Under the pieces are notes generated by a model, which saw nothing but the letters and a program-made list of their open reading frames with translations, had not been told where the DNA came from and did not search any database. The translations under genes were made by a program, and so were the position numbers. Shown here piece after piece: positions 24,699-33,811 of a stretch of 64,000 bases of DNA. This DNA comes from Paenibacillus terricola (GTDB lineage Bacteria > Bacillota > Bacilli > Paenibacillales > Paenibacillaceae), in contig NZ_JACXZA010000001.1 in assembly GCF_014779765.1 (NCBI RefSeq), positions 868,001 through 932,000 of the forward strand, read 5' to 3'. The stretch's first letter is position 1. The number at the start of each line of letters is the position of its first letter.

Positions 24699-26468
24699 TT
24701 GAAAGGCTTCATGAAGAAAACCAACTTTTTTCCTGCGCAGGCGAGTCTTCAAACGAAAGTATTCCTTATGTTTTTAATTTTGCTTTTGTTTGTGTTGTGC
24801 TTCTTTTTGGCTTACGTGAATTGGCAAGTCATCCGGCCGTTAAAGGAAACCAACGAGAACGAAAAGCTGCTCACGGCAGCCAAGATCAGCAGACAGCTGG
24901 ACCAATACATCAAAAACCAGAACCAGTTATCGCAGCGCGTATTGTCCAACCAGCAAGTTCCCTCAGCTTTAATGGGAGGGTACCGTTCTACGGATTCCGC
25001 GGAAGGTCTTAGGCAAAACCGTATTCTGAAAGAGATGATGTTCGAAGCGATCGGTCCTAGCGTGGACATTCGTGATATGATCATCTATGATCTCGACGGC
25101 AGAGCAGTCGCTTCCTATATCGGCTATTCGACGAATCCGTCGCTTCTTGAACCCGACCTCAAAGAAAAGCTGGACCAAAACGAATATATTTTATATAGAC
25201 AGCCTAACGGAATTTCGGCATTCGACAGAGCCATTATCAATCAGAATGGCCAGATCTATGGGTACCTATCCATTCAACTGGATCAGTCCGATCTGCAGCT
25301 GTCGACAGAGGATGTCGCGGTCGGGGACGTCTATGTGTTGGATCAAAATCGCCAGATCATTTCCAGCTCCCGTAACGCTAAAGAGCAGTCGGAACTTTCT
25401 TTCCTGCAGATGCGAGACGGCGAAAGCAGCGGCATGTATTTGGACGGGGATTCCAATTACATCGCTTATGACATGTCGGAGAATACAGGCTGGATTACTT
25501 ATGTCGTTACACCTAAGCGCGCCGTTCTTGGGTCAGTCAATTCCGTACAATACTTGTCGATATTGCTCATTACGCTGCTGATGTTGTTTTCTTTCGTGTA
25601 TATTTACTTCACCACACGCAACCTGCTGCTGCCGATTCGAAAGCTGCGCAGCCAGATTTCCCGAATCAACTATAGCAATCTGAACGTCAAAGTGGACAAC
25701 CAGTCGCACAACAACGAGTTGATGGCCTTAAGCGATTCGTTCCAGGAGCTGCTCGATCGCCTCCAGCAGTCGATCGAAAGCGAGAAACTAGCGCTTCAGG
25801 AAGAAATGAAGGCGAGAAATTCGGCATTGCAAGCGCAAATCGCGCCTCATTTTATCCATAACGCGTTATATTTGATCAGCATTGCGGCACAAGAGGGCAA
25901 GAACAAAGCGGTGTCGGATATGTGCAAACAACTGTCCGATTCCTTGCGTTATATCGTTTCTTCACCGTACCAGCATGTTAGCTTGGCGGAAGAGCTGGAG
26001 CACACCCGGAATTACTTGTCGCTCGTTCAGCAAAACTACGAGAACGATCTCGAATGGGAAATCATTGCGGACGATGCCGCAAACCTCATTCAGCTCCCGA
26101 GGCTCGTTATTCAACCGTTTGTCGAGAATTGCATCGAGCACGCCTTCGACAATACCGATCCGCCTTGGCGCATTCTAATCCGGGTGCAGTTGTACAACGG
26201 CATCTGGGCGATCGAAATCAGCGATAACGGCGAAGGCATCGCACCGGACAAAATGAACGAAATCATGGATAACATATCGAATTCCGAGGACAGGGAGCAT
26301 AAGCTTCACATGCCTTCAAGCTTCGGCAATATGGGCGTCGTCAACACGGTTAACCGGTTGAAATTGATGTACAAGAACCGGTTGTTTTTCAATTTGTACA
26401 ACAATACGGGAGAGGACAAAGGCGCTACGGTGCAAATTATCGCCTCGCTCACCGAAGATTTTTACTAG
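24699..26468 (+). CDS. YesM-type sensor histidine kinase
   Basis: A 589-residue membrane kinase. It has a membrane segment at about residues 24-46, an extracellular Cache-like sensor region, a second membrane segment near 285-305, a HAMP linker (PIRKLRSQISRINYSNLNV), a His_kinase H-box QIAPHFIHNALYLISI (His about 384) and an HATPase_c domain with the N-box PFVENCIEHAF and DNGEGI. The H-box differs slightly from the usual QINPHFLYNTL. TTG 24699 is chosen because GGAGG lies 11 bases upstream; the next ATG is too distant. It is followed by its response regulator and divergent from the sugar ABC operon, so it probably senses a sugar outside the cell. Confidence 0.92.
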   Translation: MKGFMKKTNFFPAQASLQTKVFLMFLILLLFVLCFFLAYVNWQVIRPLKETNENEKLLTAAKISRQLDQYIKNQNQLSQRVLSNQQVPSALMGGYRSTDSAEGLRQNRILKEMMFEAIGPSVDIRDMIIYDLDGRAVASYIGYSTNPSLLEPDLKEKLDQNEYILYRQPNGISAFDRAIINQNGQIYGYLSIQLDQSDLQLSTEDVAVGDVYVLDQNRQIISSSRNAKEQSELSFLQMRDGESSGMYLDGDSNYIAYDMSENTGWITYVVTPKRAVLGSVNSVQYLSILLITLLMLFSFVYIYFTTRNLLLPIRKLRSQISRINYSNLNVKVDNQSHNNELMALSDSFQELLDRLQQSIESEKLALQEEMKARNSALQAQIAPHFIHNALYLISIAAQEGKNKAVSDMCKQLSDSLRYIVSSPYQHVSLAEELEHTRNYLSLVQQNYENDLEWEIIADDAANLIQLPRLVIQPFVENCIEHAFDNTDPPWRILIRVQLYNGIWAIEISDNGEGIAPDKMNEIMDNISNSEDREHKLHMPSSFGNMGVVNTVNRLKLMYKNRLFFNLYNNTGEDKGATVQIIASLTEDFY

Positions 26469-26500
26469 AAGAGGTACATGGATTGGAAGGAGGCGAGGAT

Positions 26501-28006
26501 ATGTTCACCGTCTTGATCGCCGAAGATAGCAAGCCGATATTGCGCAATATCAAGTCGCTTCTGGAGTCGTCGGAGCTTCCGATACAGATTGCCGCAACTG
26601 CCTATAACGGCGAAGATGCGCTTGATTATATCAAACAACATCCGGTAGATATTCTGCTTACCGATATCCGGATGCCCAAGCTGGACGGTCTTGAACTCAT
26701 CGAGCAGGCCAAGCAGCTGTATCCAGCGCTGAAGGTCGTGTTAATCAGCAGCTACAGCGATTTCGAATATACACGCAAAGCGATTAATTTGCAGGTATTC
26801 GATTATTTGTTGAAGCCCGTTGAACGGAACCAACTGCTGGACGTGATGGCGCGAGTCATCGATTCGCTCACAGAACGGCGCGAGGTCGGCTTGGAACCAT
26901 TGAAAGGAATCGTTGCTCCGCGCTTCCTGGCTAGTTTGCGGCTAAGCCCTGAGCTGCTCGAGCAGTCTGTTTCGATGTTTCTGATGAGCAAACAGCCTTT
27001 CGTACCGGATACAGGGAATTGGCAGGTCGAAACACTTCAAACCGAACTTCAGGAAGTATGCAAGCCGCAAAGCTGCTGGCTGTTCCCTGCTAAAGATTCC
27101 GATCGGTACATCGTGATCGTTCAATCGGCCGTCAAAGAACGCGTCGATTCGACCGTGGCGTGGATGGAAGCCGTCGAACAGCGGTTGCTTTCCCTTGGAA
27201 TTGAAATTGCGATGGCAGGCAACTTCCAAGGCGCTGATCTGGGCCAGCTTCCAACGCATTATGACAGGTTGAAATACCTGCTGGACGAAGAGGTGCTGCT
27301 TGATAAGGCCGTCCTGCTTGATACCACTTACCGCATTCCCGAGCAACAACGGAACGAGGCTATAATCAAACCGTTTACGGACATGATCGAACAACGCCAA
27401 CCGCAGCCGTTCCACATGAAACTTGGCGAGCAGCTGCAGCAGTCGTACAGCGAGCATGCAAGGTATGTTGACCTAGAACGGTTGGTTGCGGCCATAGCCG
27501 ATGCATTCGTCCACAACCTTCCAGACAACGGTCCAGAAGAACGACTTGCTGCGGCAGCGGCAGTGAAGGAAATGCTGCAATGCGATAGCTACTCCGCTTT
27601 CTGCGATAAGCTGCTCGACTGGTGTGCGAGAAACTTCGAGCTGCTCCATGCGCGCAACCGGAAAAGCGGGGAAGAGCTCTTCGAGCAAATGGACAGCTAC
27701 GTCCAGCTCCATAAGTCTTCGCAGCTGTCCATTAACGACCTGGCGGCGAAGTTCCATGTCAGCCCGTCTTATATTAGCCGCATCATTAAGCGATTCACGA
27801 ATACGACGTTCGTGCAATATTACATGGATCTGAAGATCGAAGAAGCGTGCAAGCAGCTGCAAGCCAAGCCGGACCTTAAGATAAAGGAGTTGTCGGACGC
27901 GCTTTCCTTCAGCGATCAACATTATTTCTCGCGCGTATTCAAAGATCATACGGGCCTCAGCCCAAGCGAATATAAAGAAAAGTATCGTCCCGCCGCAGAG
28001 GAGTAG
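26501..28006 (+). CDS. YesN-type response regulator (receiver + AraC DNA-binding domain)
   Basis: A 501-residue response regulator. The N-terminal receiver (about 1-120) has acidic residues E8-D9, phospho-acceptor D55 in LLTDIRMPK and the conserved Lys in LLKPV. A long middle region precedes two AraC helix-turn-helix units (about 408-497; LSINDLAAKFHVSPSYISRI and KIKELSDALSFSDQHYFSRV). ATG 26501 has AAGGAGG at 7 bases. It forms the partner of the upstream YesM-type kinase and most likely activates the divergent sugar ABC operon. Confidence 0.92.
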   Translation: MFTVLIAEDSKPILRNIKSLLESSELPIQIAATAYNGEDALDYIKQHPVDILLTDIRMPKLDGLELIEQAKQLYPALKVVLISSYSDFEYTRKAINLQVFDYLLKPVERNQLLDVMARVIDSLTERREVGLEPLKGIVAPRFLASLRLSPELLEQSVSMFLMSKQPFVPDTGNWQVETLQTELQEVCKPQSCWLFPAKDSDRYIVIVQSAVKERVDSTVAWMEAVEQRLLSLGIEIAMAGNFQGADLGQLPTHYDRLKYLLDEEVLLDKAVLLDTTYRIPEQQRNEAIIKPFTDMIEQRQPQPFHMKLGEQLQQSYSEHARYVDLERLVAAIADAFVHNLPDNGPEERLAAAAAVKEMLQCDSYSAFCDKLLDWCARNFELLHARNRKSGEELFEQMDSYVQLHKSSQLSINDLAAKFHVSPSYISRIIKRFTNTTFVQYYMDLKIEEACKQLQAKPDLKIKELSDALSFSDQHYFSRVFKDHTGLSPSEYKEKYRPAAEE

Positions 28007-28028
28007 GCGGCTGCCGAAGAATCGAAGC

Positions 28029-28073
28029 AAGGTGTCCTATTTGTCATCGCGTATGACCGGGACACCTCTTTTT
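28029..28073 (+). terminator. terminator after the two-component operon
   Basis: GGTGTCC (28031-28037) pairs with GGACACC (28060-28066) with an inner GTCAT/ATGAC stem, followed by TCTTTTT. Confidence 0.75.
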
Positions 28074-28253
28074 ACATTCAACTCATCCTCAACAGATGTC
28101 TGCACCACGGAGGAACAACAGAGTAGCTCAGTTTCTTTTCGAGAATTGTTTGATCCGTTCTGTTCATTAAAGTGATCAATCTCATTGAGTCCGACCGCTG
28201 AATGCCCCATAATGGAAGTACAATGTGAGACAAAGTGACATGGAGGTATGATT

Positions 28254-28946
28254 ATGCTGGATGATGCGAATCCGCTGCCATGTGTGGAGAAAGTTAGGCT
28301 GTCCGGCGTCATTCTCGCAGGCGGGCAAAGCCGTCGAATGGGAGGCTCGCCGAAGGCGCTGCTCACGGTACATCAAGAGACATTGATACAGCGACAGATC
28401 CGAATTCTGAAGCAGCTATGCACAGAAATTATTCTCGTTACGAACGAGCCCAAGACCTATCTCCCGATTGTCGATTCGGAAGTTAGGATTATTACGGATT
28501 ATTATGCCGGACAAGGTCCATTGGCAGGTATGCATGCCGGACTGTCGCTGGCACAGCATGAAGATGTATGGGTTGTCGGCTGCGATATGCCCTATCTGTC
28601 CATACAGGCCGCAATGCTGATGATTGGCCGCAAACATGATCGAGGCAGCGATGCGGTCGTGCCATTCATCGGGGAGAAGCATCACCCGCTGCATGGCATC
28701 TACGACAAGCGGTGCGCCGATTTGATTGCAGCAATGTTGGACGGGGGACAACGGAGGGTCAATGCTTTTCTCGATCAGATCGCTTACGAGACCGTTAATG
28801 CTTGGACATTCGAGCGATGGGGTATCGATACTCGATTCGTCTTCAACATGAATACGCCGCAGCAATATGAGCAACTGCTGAGTATGGAGAAAGAAACGGA
28901 AGAAGGTAGTGCAGTTGGAAGCAGCCATCGATCGCAGTCCGAATAA
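28254..28946 (+). CDS. mobA: molybdenum cofactor guanylyltransferase
   Basis: A 230-residue nucleotidyltransferase that attaches GMP to molybdopterin to form the MGD cofactor. The GTP-binding LAGGQSRRMGGSPK loop (residues 21-34), the GPLAGMHAGL segment and the metal-binding GCDMPYL motif are present. ATG 28254 is preferred because TGGAGG lies 7 bases before it; ATG 28248 would be only one base from it. It heads mobA-moeA-mobB, with its end overlapping the next start. Confidence 0.9.
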   Translation: MLDDANPLPCVEKVRLSGVILAGGQSRRMGGSPKALLTVHQETLIQRQIRILKQLCTEIILVTNEPKTYLPIVDSEVRIITDYYAGQGPLAGMHAGLSLAQHEDVWVVGCDMPYLSIQAAMLMIGRKHDRGSDAVVPFIGEKHHPLHGIYDKRCADLIAAMLDGGQRRVNAFLDQIAYETVNAWTFERWGIDTRFVFNMNTPQQYEQLLSMEKETEEGSAVGSSHRSQSE

Positions 28947-30201
28947 TAAATATCATCGCCGGGCGATGACCGTCGAGCAAGCAAGAGCGCTGCTTCTTCG
29001 CTGTGCTCAACCTGCTGACGCTGTAGAGGTTGAGCTTGTTGATGCTTTTGGCCGCAGGCTGGCGGCATCGGTGCAAACAGAGGAGCCAATCCCGCATTTT
29101 CGCCGATCAGGCATGGATGGTTATGCTGTGCGGACATCGGACCTTGCGAATGTAAATGCAGCAGCTCCTGTAGAACTCGAAGTCATCGAGCATATTCCAT
29201 GCGGCGTTGAACCGCAATACATGATTACAGTAGGTAAAGCAGCCCGCATTATGACAGGCGCAATGGTGCCGGAAGGCGCTGATGCGGTCATCATGCAGGA
29301 GATGACGGAGCTGGTGGAGAGCGAAGGCCGAAGCATCGTTCGCATTCAGAAGAAAGTTGCATCCGGCACGAATATAACGCCAATAGGCGAAGAAGCTCGC
29401 GAAGGGACGCTTGTGCTTGAAGCAGGGGAGCGGATTGGCGCTGGTCATACTGCTATTCTTGCATCGCTTGGCTATAGCCGGGTCCCTGTGTACCGCAAGC
29501 CGAAGGTGGCCATATTGTCAACCGGTTCGGAGCTGCTGCAGTTGTCTGATCCGATGCAAATGGGCAAAATCCGCAATAGCAACGCCTACATGCTCTCGGC
29601 TCAGATCATTGCGGCTGGCGGGCAACCGCAGCTAATCGGTCAGATCCCGGACGACTACCCTCGAGCAGAGCAGATGCTGTACGATTTGCTGTCATCAGAT
29701 GCGGATCTGATTGTGACGACAGGCGGGGTTTCCGTTGGCGATTATGACATCATGGCGGATTTCTTCCTTCGTTGGGAAGGAACGACGTTGTTTAACAAAA
29801 TCGCGATGCGGCCCGGCAGTCCGACAACAGCGGGAAGCTGGCGGAACAAGCTGTTATTTGGGTTATCCGGCAATCCTTCTGCCTGCTTTGTTGGGTTTGA
29901 GCTGTTCGTCCGACCCGTTATCCAGCAGCTGCAAGGCGCTGTGGTGGATCATGCACAAACAGTGACATGCCATCTCGCGGTTGATTATAAGAAAGTAAAT
30001 GCTTATCCACGTTACGTCCGTGGCTATTGGTACAGCAACGGCGGAGAACACTATGCTAAGCCTGTCGGCAGAGATAAGTCGAGCGCCATACTATCGTTGA
30101 AAGAAGCGAATTGTCTTATTGTCATTCCCCCGACGAAGACAGGTTTTCCAGCGGGTGATATCGTGCAAATTATTCCGTTGGATGGAGCGATGTCTAAATG
30201 A
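28909..30201 (+). CDS. moeA: molybdopterin molybdenumtransferase
   Basis: A 430-residue enzyme that inserts molybdate into adenylylated molybdopterin. Motifs are in order: SGMDGYAVR (about 67-75), GAMVPEGADAVIMQE (about 116-130), TTGGVSVGDYD (about 270-280), MRPGSPTTAG and LSGNPSACFV. The start is ambiguous between GTG 28909 and TTG 28915; AAGAAGG lies 8 bases before the latter. It overlaps the end of mobA by about 30-38 bases and its stop overlaps the mobB start (ATGA), so the three genes are coupled. Confidence 0.92.
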   Translation: MQLEAAIDRSPNNKYHRRAMTVEQARALLLRCAQPADAVEVELVDAFGRRLAASVQTEEPIPHFRRSGMDGYAVRTSDLANVNAAAPVELEVIEHIPCGVEPQYMITVGKAARIMTGAMVPEGADAVIMQEMTELVESEGRSIVRIQKKVASGTNITPIGEEAREGTLVLEAGERIGAGHTAILASLGYSRVPVYRKPKVAILSTGSELLQLSDPMQMGKIRNSNAYMLSAQIIAAGGQPQLIGQIPDDYPRAEQMLYDLLSSDADLIVTTGGVSVGDYDIMADFFLRWEGTTLFNKIAMRPGSPTTAGSWRNKLLFGLSGNPSACFVGFELFVRPVIQQLQGAVVDHAQTVTCHLAVDYKKVNAYPRYVRGYWYSNGGEHYAKPVGRDKSSAILSLKEANCLIVIPPTKTGFPAGDIVQIIPLDGAMSK

Positions 30202-30692
30202 CGAACATTATTCAGGTTGTTGGCTACAAGAACGCAGGCAAGACCACTTTGGTTGAAAATATGGTGCGTGCGCTAACGGAAGAGGGTTACGCCGTCGGCA
30301 CCGTCAAGCATGACGGACATCGGTTTGATATTGACCATGAAGGTACGGATACATGGAGGCATCGGGAGGCAGGTGCAAGCATGACGGCGATTACCTCCAG
30401 CGAACGAACGGTAATCATGGAGGAGAAATCCTCCGAGCTGGATGATATCATTCGCCGCATGCTTGCGATGGATGCCATTATCGTTGAAGGTTTTAAAGAA
30501 GCGGATTATCCCAAAGTCGTTATGATTCGTTCAGCCAAGGATGTAGAGCTCGTCCATCGGCTTCGACAAGTAATTGCCGTTGTCACTTGGGTTCCAGAGC
30601 TTTCGTTCCCAGTTCCAACTTACTCGATTCATCAGACCAATCTGCTCATTGCATGGCTGCTGTCAACGTTGTGTCCTGAAGCTGACCAATGA
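30198..30692 (+). CDS. mobB: molybdopterin-guanine dinucleotide biosynthesis adaptor
   Basis: A 164-residue GTP-binding adaptor that assists MobA. The P-loop GYKNAGKTT (residues 9-17), the TVKHDGHRFDIDHEGTDTWR segment and the GFKEADYPKVV segment match the MobB family. It is the last gene of the mobA-moeA-mobB unit. No other cofactor-assembly or molybdoenzyme gene lies within the window. Confidence 0.9.
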   Translation: MTNIIQVVGYKNAGKTTLVENMVRALTEEGYAVGTVKHDGHRFDIDHEGTDTWRHREAGASMTAITSSERTVIMEEKSSELDDIIRRMLAMDAIIVEGFKEADYPKVVMIRSAKDVELVHRLRQVIAVVTWVPELSFPVPTYSIHQTNLLIAWLLSTLCPEADQ

Positions 30693-30713
30693 TCATCGGA
30701 ATCGGGTATGCCT

Positions 30714-31313
30714 TCAATTGTTAGTTGGTTCATTGGTACTCTGGGCATATTTCTCAAGTACGCGGACGAGGATGCCGATCGCGATTGTAAGCGCTGCTGC
30801 AAGCAGCATCGAGCCTCCTGCGTGTATGAAGCCGATCGGTACCCATGCTATCCCTAACATCCGATGAACCATACGCATCCATTTGTTGCGGATACGTGGA
30901 ATGAATACGCCATACCCGACGATGGCAAGCAGAATCGCAAAGCTTGCGATGCCTGACCATATTTTGTGATCGTCAGATCGTGTCAGGAGCAAATATACGC
31001 CATGTGCAGTACCTAACGCCAGCGCTGCCCATCCAAGCCATTGATGGGCTCTATGAATTTGTGTGCCGACGGCTTTCACGATACGAGAGGGGGACTTCCG
31101 ACTTTTCTTAAACCAAAGCCAAGAGAACCCAAGAGCGGCCACATACAACGCGATGGTGCCCATTGTCGTGAATAGTTGTCCGCCAGCCTCTTTCTCCTTT
31201 CGAAAATCCGGTCGAGCATGGGGGATATCCAGGCTGTAATAATAAACTAATAGAAGCAGTGCAACCGCGATGATTAGGATGGCTGGAATCCAAACTTTCT
31301 GTTTGCTGCTCAT
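30714..31313 (-). CDS. cytochrome b561/ferric reductase-like membrane protein
   Basis: A 199-residue membrane protein with about five or six hydrophobic segments and histidines in HRAHQWLG, LGTAHG, MVHRMLG and GFIHAGG, consistent with haem b ligation between helices. It has no redox or NAD(P)H domain. The N-terminal IPAILIIAVALLLLVYYYS is the first membrane anchor. It lies downstream of another minus-strand membrane gene (58-base gap) and converges with the molybdenum cofactor genes. A role in transmembrane electron transfer is inferred from the histidine pattern. Confidence 0.6.
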   Translation of the reverse strand: MSSKQKVWIPAILIIAVALLLLVYYYSLDIPHARPDFRKEKEAGGQLFTTMGTIALYVAALGFSWLWFKKSRKSPSRIVKAVGTQIHRAHQWLGWAALALGTAHGVYLLLTRSDDHKIWSGIASFAILLAIVGYGVFIPRIRNKWMRMVHRMLGIAWVPIGFIHAGGSMLLAAALTIAIGILVRVLEKYAQSTNEPTNN

Positions 31314-31370
31314 AAAGCTGCATCTCCTTTAATGCTCACGATAACGCCTCATAGGTGCAGATGGCCTCTA

Positions 31371-32216
31371 TTAAGCTGGTTCGGCCGCCGAAGGAATGCT
31401 GCGCTTAGGCGCTGCATACTGAATGATAATGCAGACGACAAGGACAGCAAGAAGGATGCCGGAAGCGATCTGTGTACCATTCTCAAGTCCGAGTCCGCCC
31501 TTATCGTGAGGTTTGATTAAGTAATCGCCAAAGGTAGCCCCGAACGGACGTGTTAATACAAAGGCAACCCAGAAAAGCACGACTCGATTAATTGACGTGA
31601 ACCAGTAAGCTAGCAGAACAAGGACAATCAACCCTCCGGTCAGCATGGCACCTTGTGCGATTGTAAGTCCTAGTCCTTGCTCCAGGAAGCTTCCACCCCC
31701 AGCAAGCTTTCCTACTCCTTCCTCTTTATGAGACAAGAAGTCGCCGGCTGCGGTACCTAATGTGTTCGATACAAGTATTGCAATCCAGTACAGCACCTCG
31801 ACACGTTTGGTTGCAATATGTTTGACATTGAGTGTTGGCTCTGTGAAGTGCCAGAACAGAAAGATAAGGACAAGCAGCCCAACCAGTAGCAAAGAGCCCT
31901 TCATATAGCCTAGCCCTAAAGAACGATCCATATAATCAGAGAAGGCCGTGCCAGCAAGACTTGTAGACGTAATGACAACCCAGTAGACGGGTGGGATATA
32001 CGTTTTGACAAACAATTGAATACCTAAGAAAACGACGAAGATGCCGATAAAGAATAAGAATGGAATGAGATAGTTATCTTCCGAGCCAGGGACTGTAAAT
32101 AAGTCGCTTCCTGTCTCGCCTAATGTAGTTGCCGCTATCTTCATTATCCAGAAAAGCAGGGTGAGCTGTGGAATCTTGTTGATGGATGAACCGATCACGT
32201 TGTTCGTTGCGTCCAT
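31371..32216 (-). CDS. COG4705-type membrane protein with fourfold internal motif
   Basis: A 281-residue polytopic membrane protein with about eight hydrophobic segments. A short motif recurs four times at membrane boundaries: TTLGETGSD, SLAGTAFSDYMDR, NTLGTAAGDFL and PFGATFGDYL. This suggests repeated units with conserved Asp residues inside the membrane, as in ion or small-solute transporters. ATG 32216 has AAAGGAG 10 bases upstream; longer forms lack a ribosome site. Homologues are annotated as uncharacterised membrane-anchored proteins. The transport idea is inference. Confidence 0.65.
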   Translation of the reverse strand: MDATNNVIGSSINKIPQLTLLFWIMKIAATTLGETGSDLFTVPGSEDNYLIPFLFFIGIFVVFLGIQLFVKTYIPPVYWVVITSTSLAGTAFSDYMDRSLGLGYMKGSLLLVGLLVLIFLFWHFTEPTLNVKHIATKRVEVLYWIAILVSNTLGTAAGDFLSHKEEGVGKLAGGGSFLEQGLGLTIAQGAMLTGGLIVLVLLAYWFTSINRVVLFWVAFVLTRPFGATFGDYLIKPHDKGGLGLENGTQIASGILLAVLVVCIIIQYAAPKRSIPSAAEPA

Positions 32217-32396
32217 ATGCGATAGGCTCCTTTCAAATTGTAAACTGATTTGGTCATTTAACAAGATGGCTGATCTCCGGTCTGCCGTCACCTCAATTCT
32301 ATTGACTGTCATTCTTGCTTTGGGTTAATACTAGCGGCAAGAAATTAACGATTTATTAAATCTTTATTATTATTTCAGAAAGGGGATCGCACACAG

Positions 32397-32603
32397 ATGG
32401 AACGGATCGGTATCGAAGGCACCGGCTTTCCGGAAGGGCTTGCGCAACCAGCATTACGTGCATTAAGAAACGCAGGGATTACGCGCCTAGAGCAGTTGAC
32501 GACACTCACGGAAGTTGAATTTAAAGGCTTGCATGGAGTCGGCCCTAAGGCCGTTACGCTGCTTCGTCAAGCGCTTGAGGCGAAGGGGTTGTCTTTCAAG
32601 TGA
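32397..32603 (+). CDS. small helix-hairpin-helix (RNAP alpha-CTD-like) DNA-binding protein
   Basis: A 68-residue protein that is almost entirely one helix-hairpin-helix/alpha-CTD-like fold: LRALRNAGITRLEQLTTL followed by FKGLHGVGPKAVTLLRQAL, with the GVGPKA hairpin typical of non-specific DNA binding. AAAGGGG lies 12-17 bases upstream of the ATG. Its TGA overlaps the GTG start of the following acetyltransferase (GTGA), so the two are translationally coupled. Role unknown; the fold is confident. Confidence 0.75.
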   Translation: MERIGIEGTGFPEGLAQPALRALRNAGITRLEQLTTLTEVEFKGLHGVGPKAVTLLRQALEAKGLSFK

Positions 32604-33055
32604 ACATTCGTATCGGAAGCGAAGAAGACTTGGATATGCTTGCTGCGATGAATAAGCAGCTAATTGAAGACGAGCGACATGATAATCCGATGGACATCCC
32701 GCAGCTGCGGGAGCGAATGCAATCATTTATAGAAGGCAGCTATGCAGCTTACATTTTCGAAGCAGAGGACACGGTTCTAGGTTATGCGTTGGTCGATCAT
32801 AGCCGGTCTCCGCTTTATCTGCGCCAGTTCTTCATCAGCCGATCATCCCGAGGCCAAGGCAATGGCAAAGCCGCCTTCCGCGCCTTGACCCAATTCCTTG
32901 GCACCGATGACCTCGATATCGAAGTCATGCACTGGAACGAACAGGGCTACCGCTTCTGGAAGTCGCTAGGCTTCCAGGAACGGAGCGTTTATATGCGACG
33001 GAGTCATTCATTTGATAGTGTTAGTGATAAAACAAATGTAAGCGGGGACGATTAA
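32600..33055 (+). CDS. GNAT family N-acetyltransferase
   Basis: A 151-residue acetyltransferase with the acetyl-CoA loop SRSSRGQGNGKAAF and a C-terminal YRFWKSLGFQERSVYMRR typical of GNAT proteins. It starts with GTG overlapping the previous gene and its TAA overlaps the ATG of the next gene by one base, so it is the middle member of a tight trio with a DNA-binding protein and a DNA alkylation repair-like protein. Substrate unknown. Confidence 0.8.
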   Translation: MNIRIGSEEDLDMLAAMNKQLIEDERHDNPMDIPQLRERMQSFIEGSYAAYIFEAEDTVLGYALVDHSRSPLYLRQFFISRSSRGQGNGKAAFRALTQFLGTDDLDIEVMHWNEQGYRFWKSLGFQERSVYMRRSHSFDSVSDKTNVSGDD

Positions 33056-33756
33056 TGAATAATTTCGTAAACGATACGATAAGAAATCAATTGTTAGAGG
33101 CTTCCGAGGAGAAGTACCGCATCTTCTCTTCGTCCTTGATACCCGGTGTAGACAACATCCTCGGCGTCCGCATTCCGATCTTGCGCAAGATGGCACAGCA
33201 GCTGGCCCGAGGTGATTGGAAAGCGTATCTCGCGGCGGCGAGCGACGAATATTTCGAAGAGATCATGCTGCAGGGGCTCGTCATCGGTTATGCGAAGGCA
33301 GACATTGAGGAGGTGCTGGAGGCGATCGTAGGTTTCGTTCCGAAGATCAACAATTGGTCGGTATGCGATAGTTTCTGCATTGGGCTGAAAATCACGCAAA
33401 AACATCAAGAGCGCGTCTGGTCGTTTATCCAGCCCTATCTAGCATCGGATCAGCCCTATGACATCCGATTCGGTGTTGTGATGCTGCTCAATTATTATGC
33501 GAACGAGGCTTATATCGATCAAGTGCTGCCTCTGCTCGATGTGATCAAACATGATCATTACTATGTAAAGATGGCTGTCGCTTGGGCGATTGCAACCTGC
33601 TTCACGAATGTCCCCGAGCAAACGATGGCTTACTTGCGCAGTCCGGCATGTACCCTCGATACGTTCACCTATAATAAGTCGCTGCAAAAGATTACGGAAT
33701 CGCTTCGTATCGATCCGGATACGAAGCAATTGATCCGCAGCATGAAGCGCAAATAA
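33055..33756 (+). CDS. AlkD-like DNA alkylation repair protein (HEAT-repeat glycosylase family)
   Basis: A 233-residue all-helical protein of the DNA alkylation repair (AlkC/AlkD) family, which excises alkylated bases through a HEAT-like scaffold. Family features visible: GVRIPILRKMAQQLARGDW near the N-terminus, the NNWSVCDSFC segment around residues 100-109, and VKMAVAWAIATCF. The WDxxD-type active-site region reads NNWSVCDSF; whether the catalytic Asp and Trp are conserved cannot be settled here. It is coupled to the upstream GNAT and HhH genes. YwqN/YhaZ-like relatives lacking activity exist, so catalytic function is probable but unproven. Confidence 0.8.
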   Translation: MNNFVNDTIRNQLLEASEEKYRIFSSSLIPGVDNILGVRIPILRKMAQQLARGDWKAYLAAASDEYFEEIMLQGLVIGYAKADIEEVLEAIVGFVPKINNWSVCDSFCIGLKITQKHQERVWSFIQPYLASDQPYDIRFGVVMLLNYYANEAYIDQVLPLLDVIKHDHYYVKMAVAWAIATCFTNVPEQTMAYLRSPACTLDTFTYNKSLQKITESLRIDPDTKQLIRSMKRK

Positions 33757-33807
33757 GAAGAGCCTTAGCAGGCGAGCCGTATTCCGGCCGACTTGCTGAG
33801 GCTCTTC
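33757..33807. terminator. bidirectional terminator
   Basis: GAAGAGCC (33757-33764) and GGCTCTTC (33800-33807) form the outer stem, extended inward by TTAGCA/TGCTGA. It serves the AlkD-like gene and the converging chrA gene. Confidence 0.7.
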
Positions 33808-33811
33808 TCTC

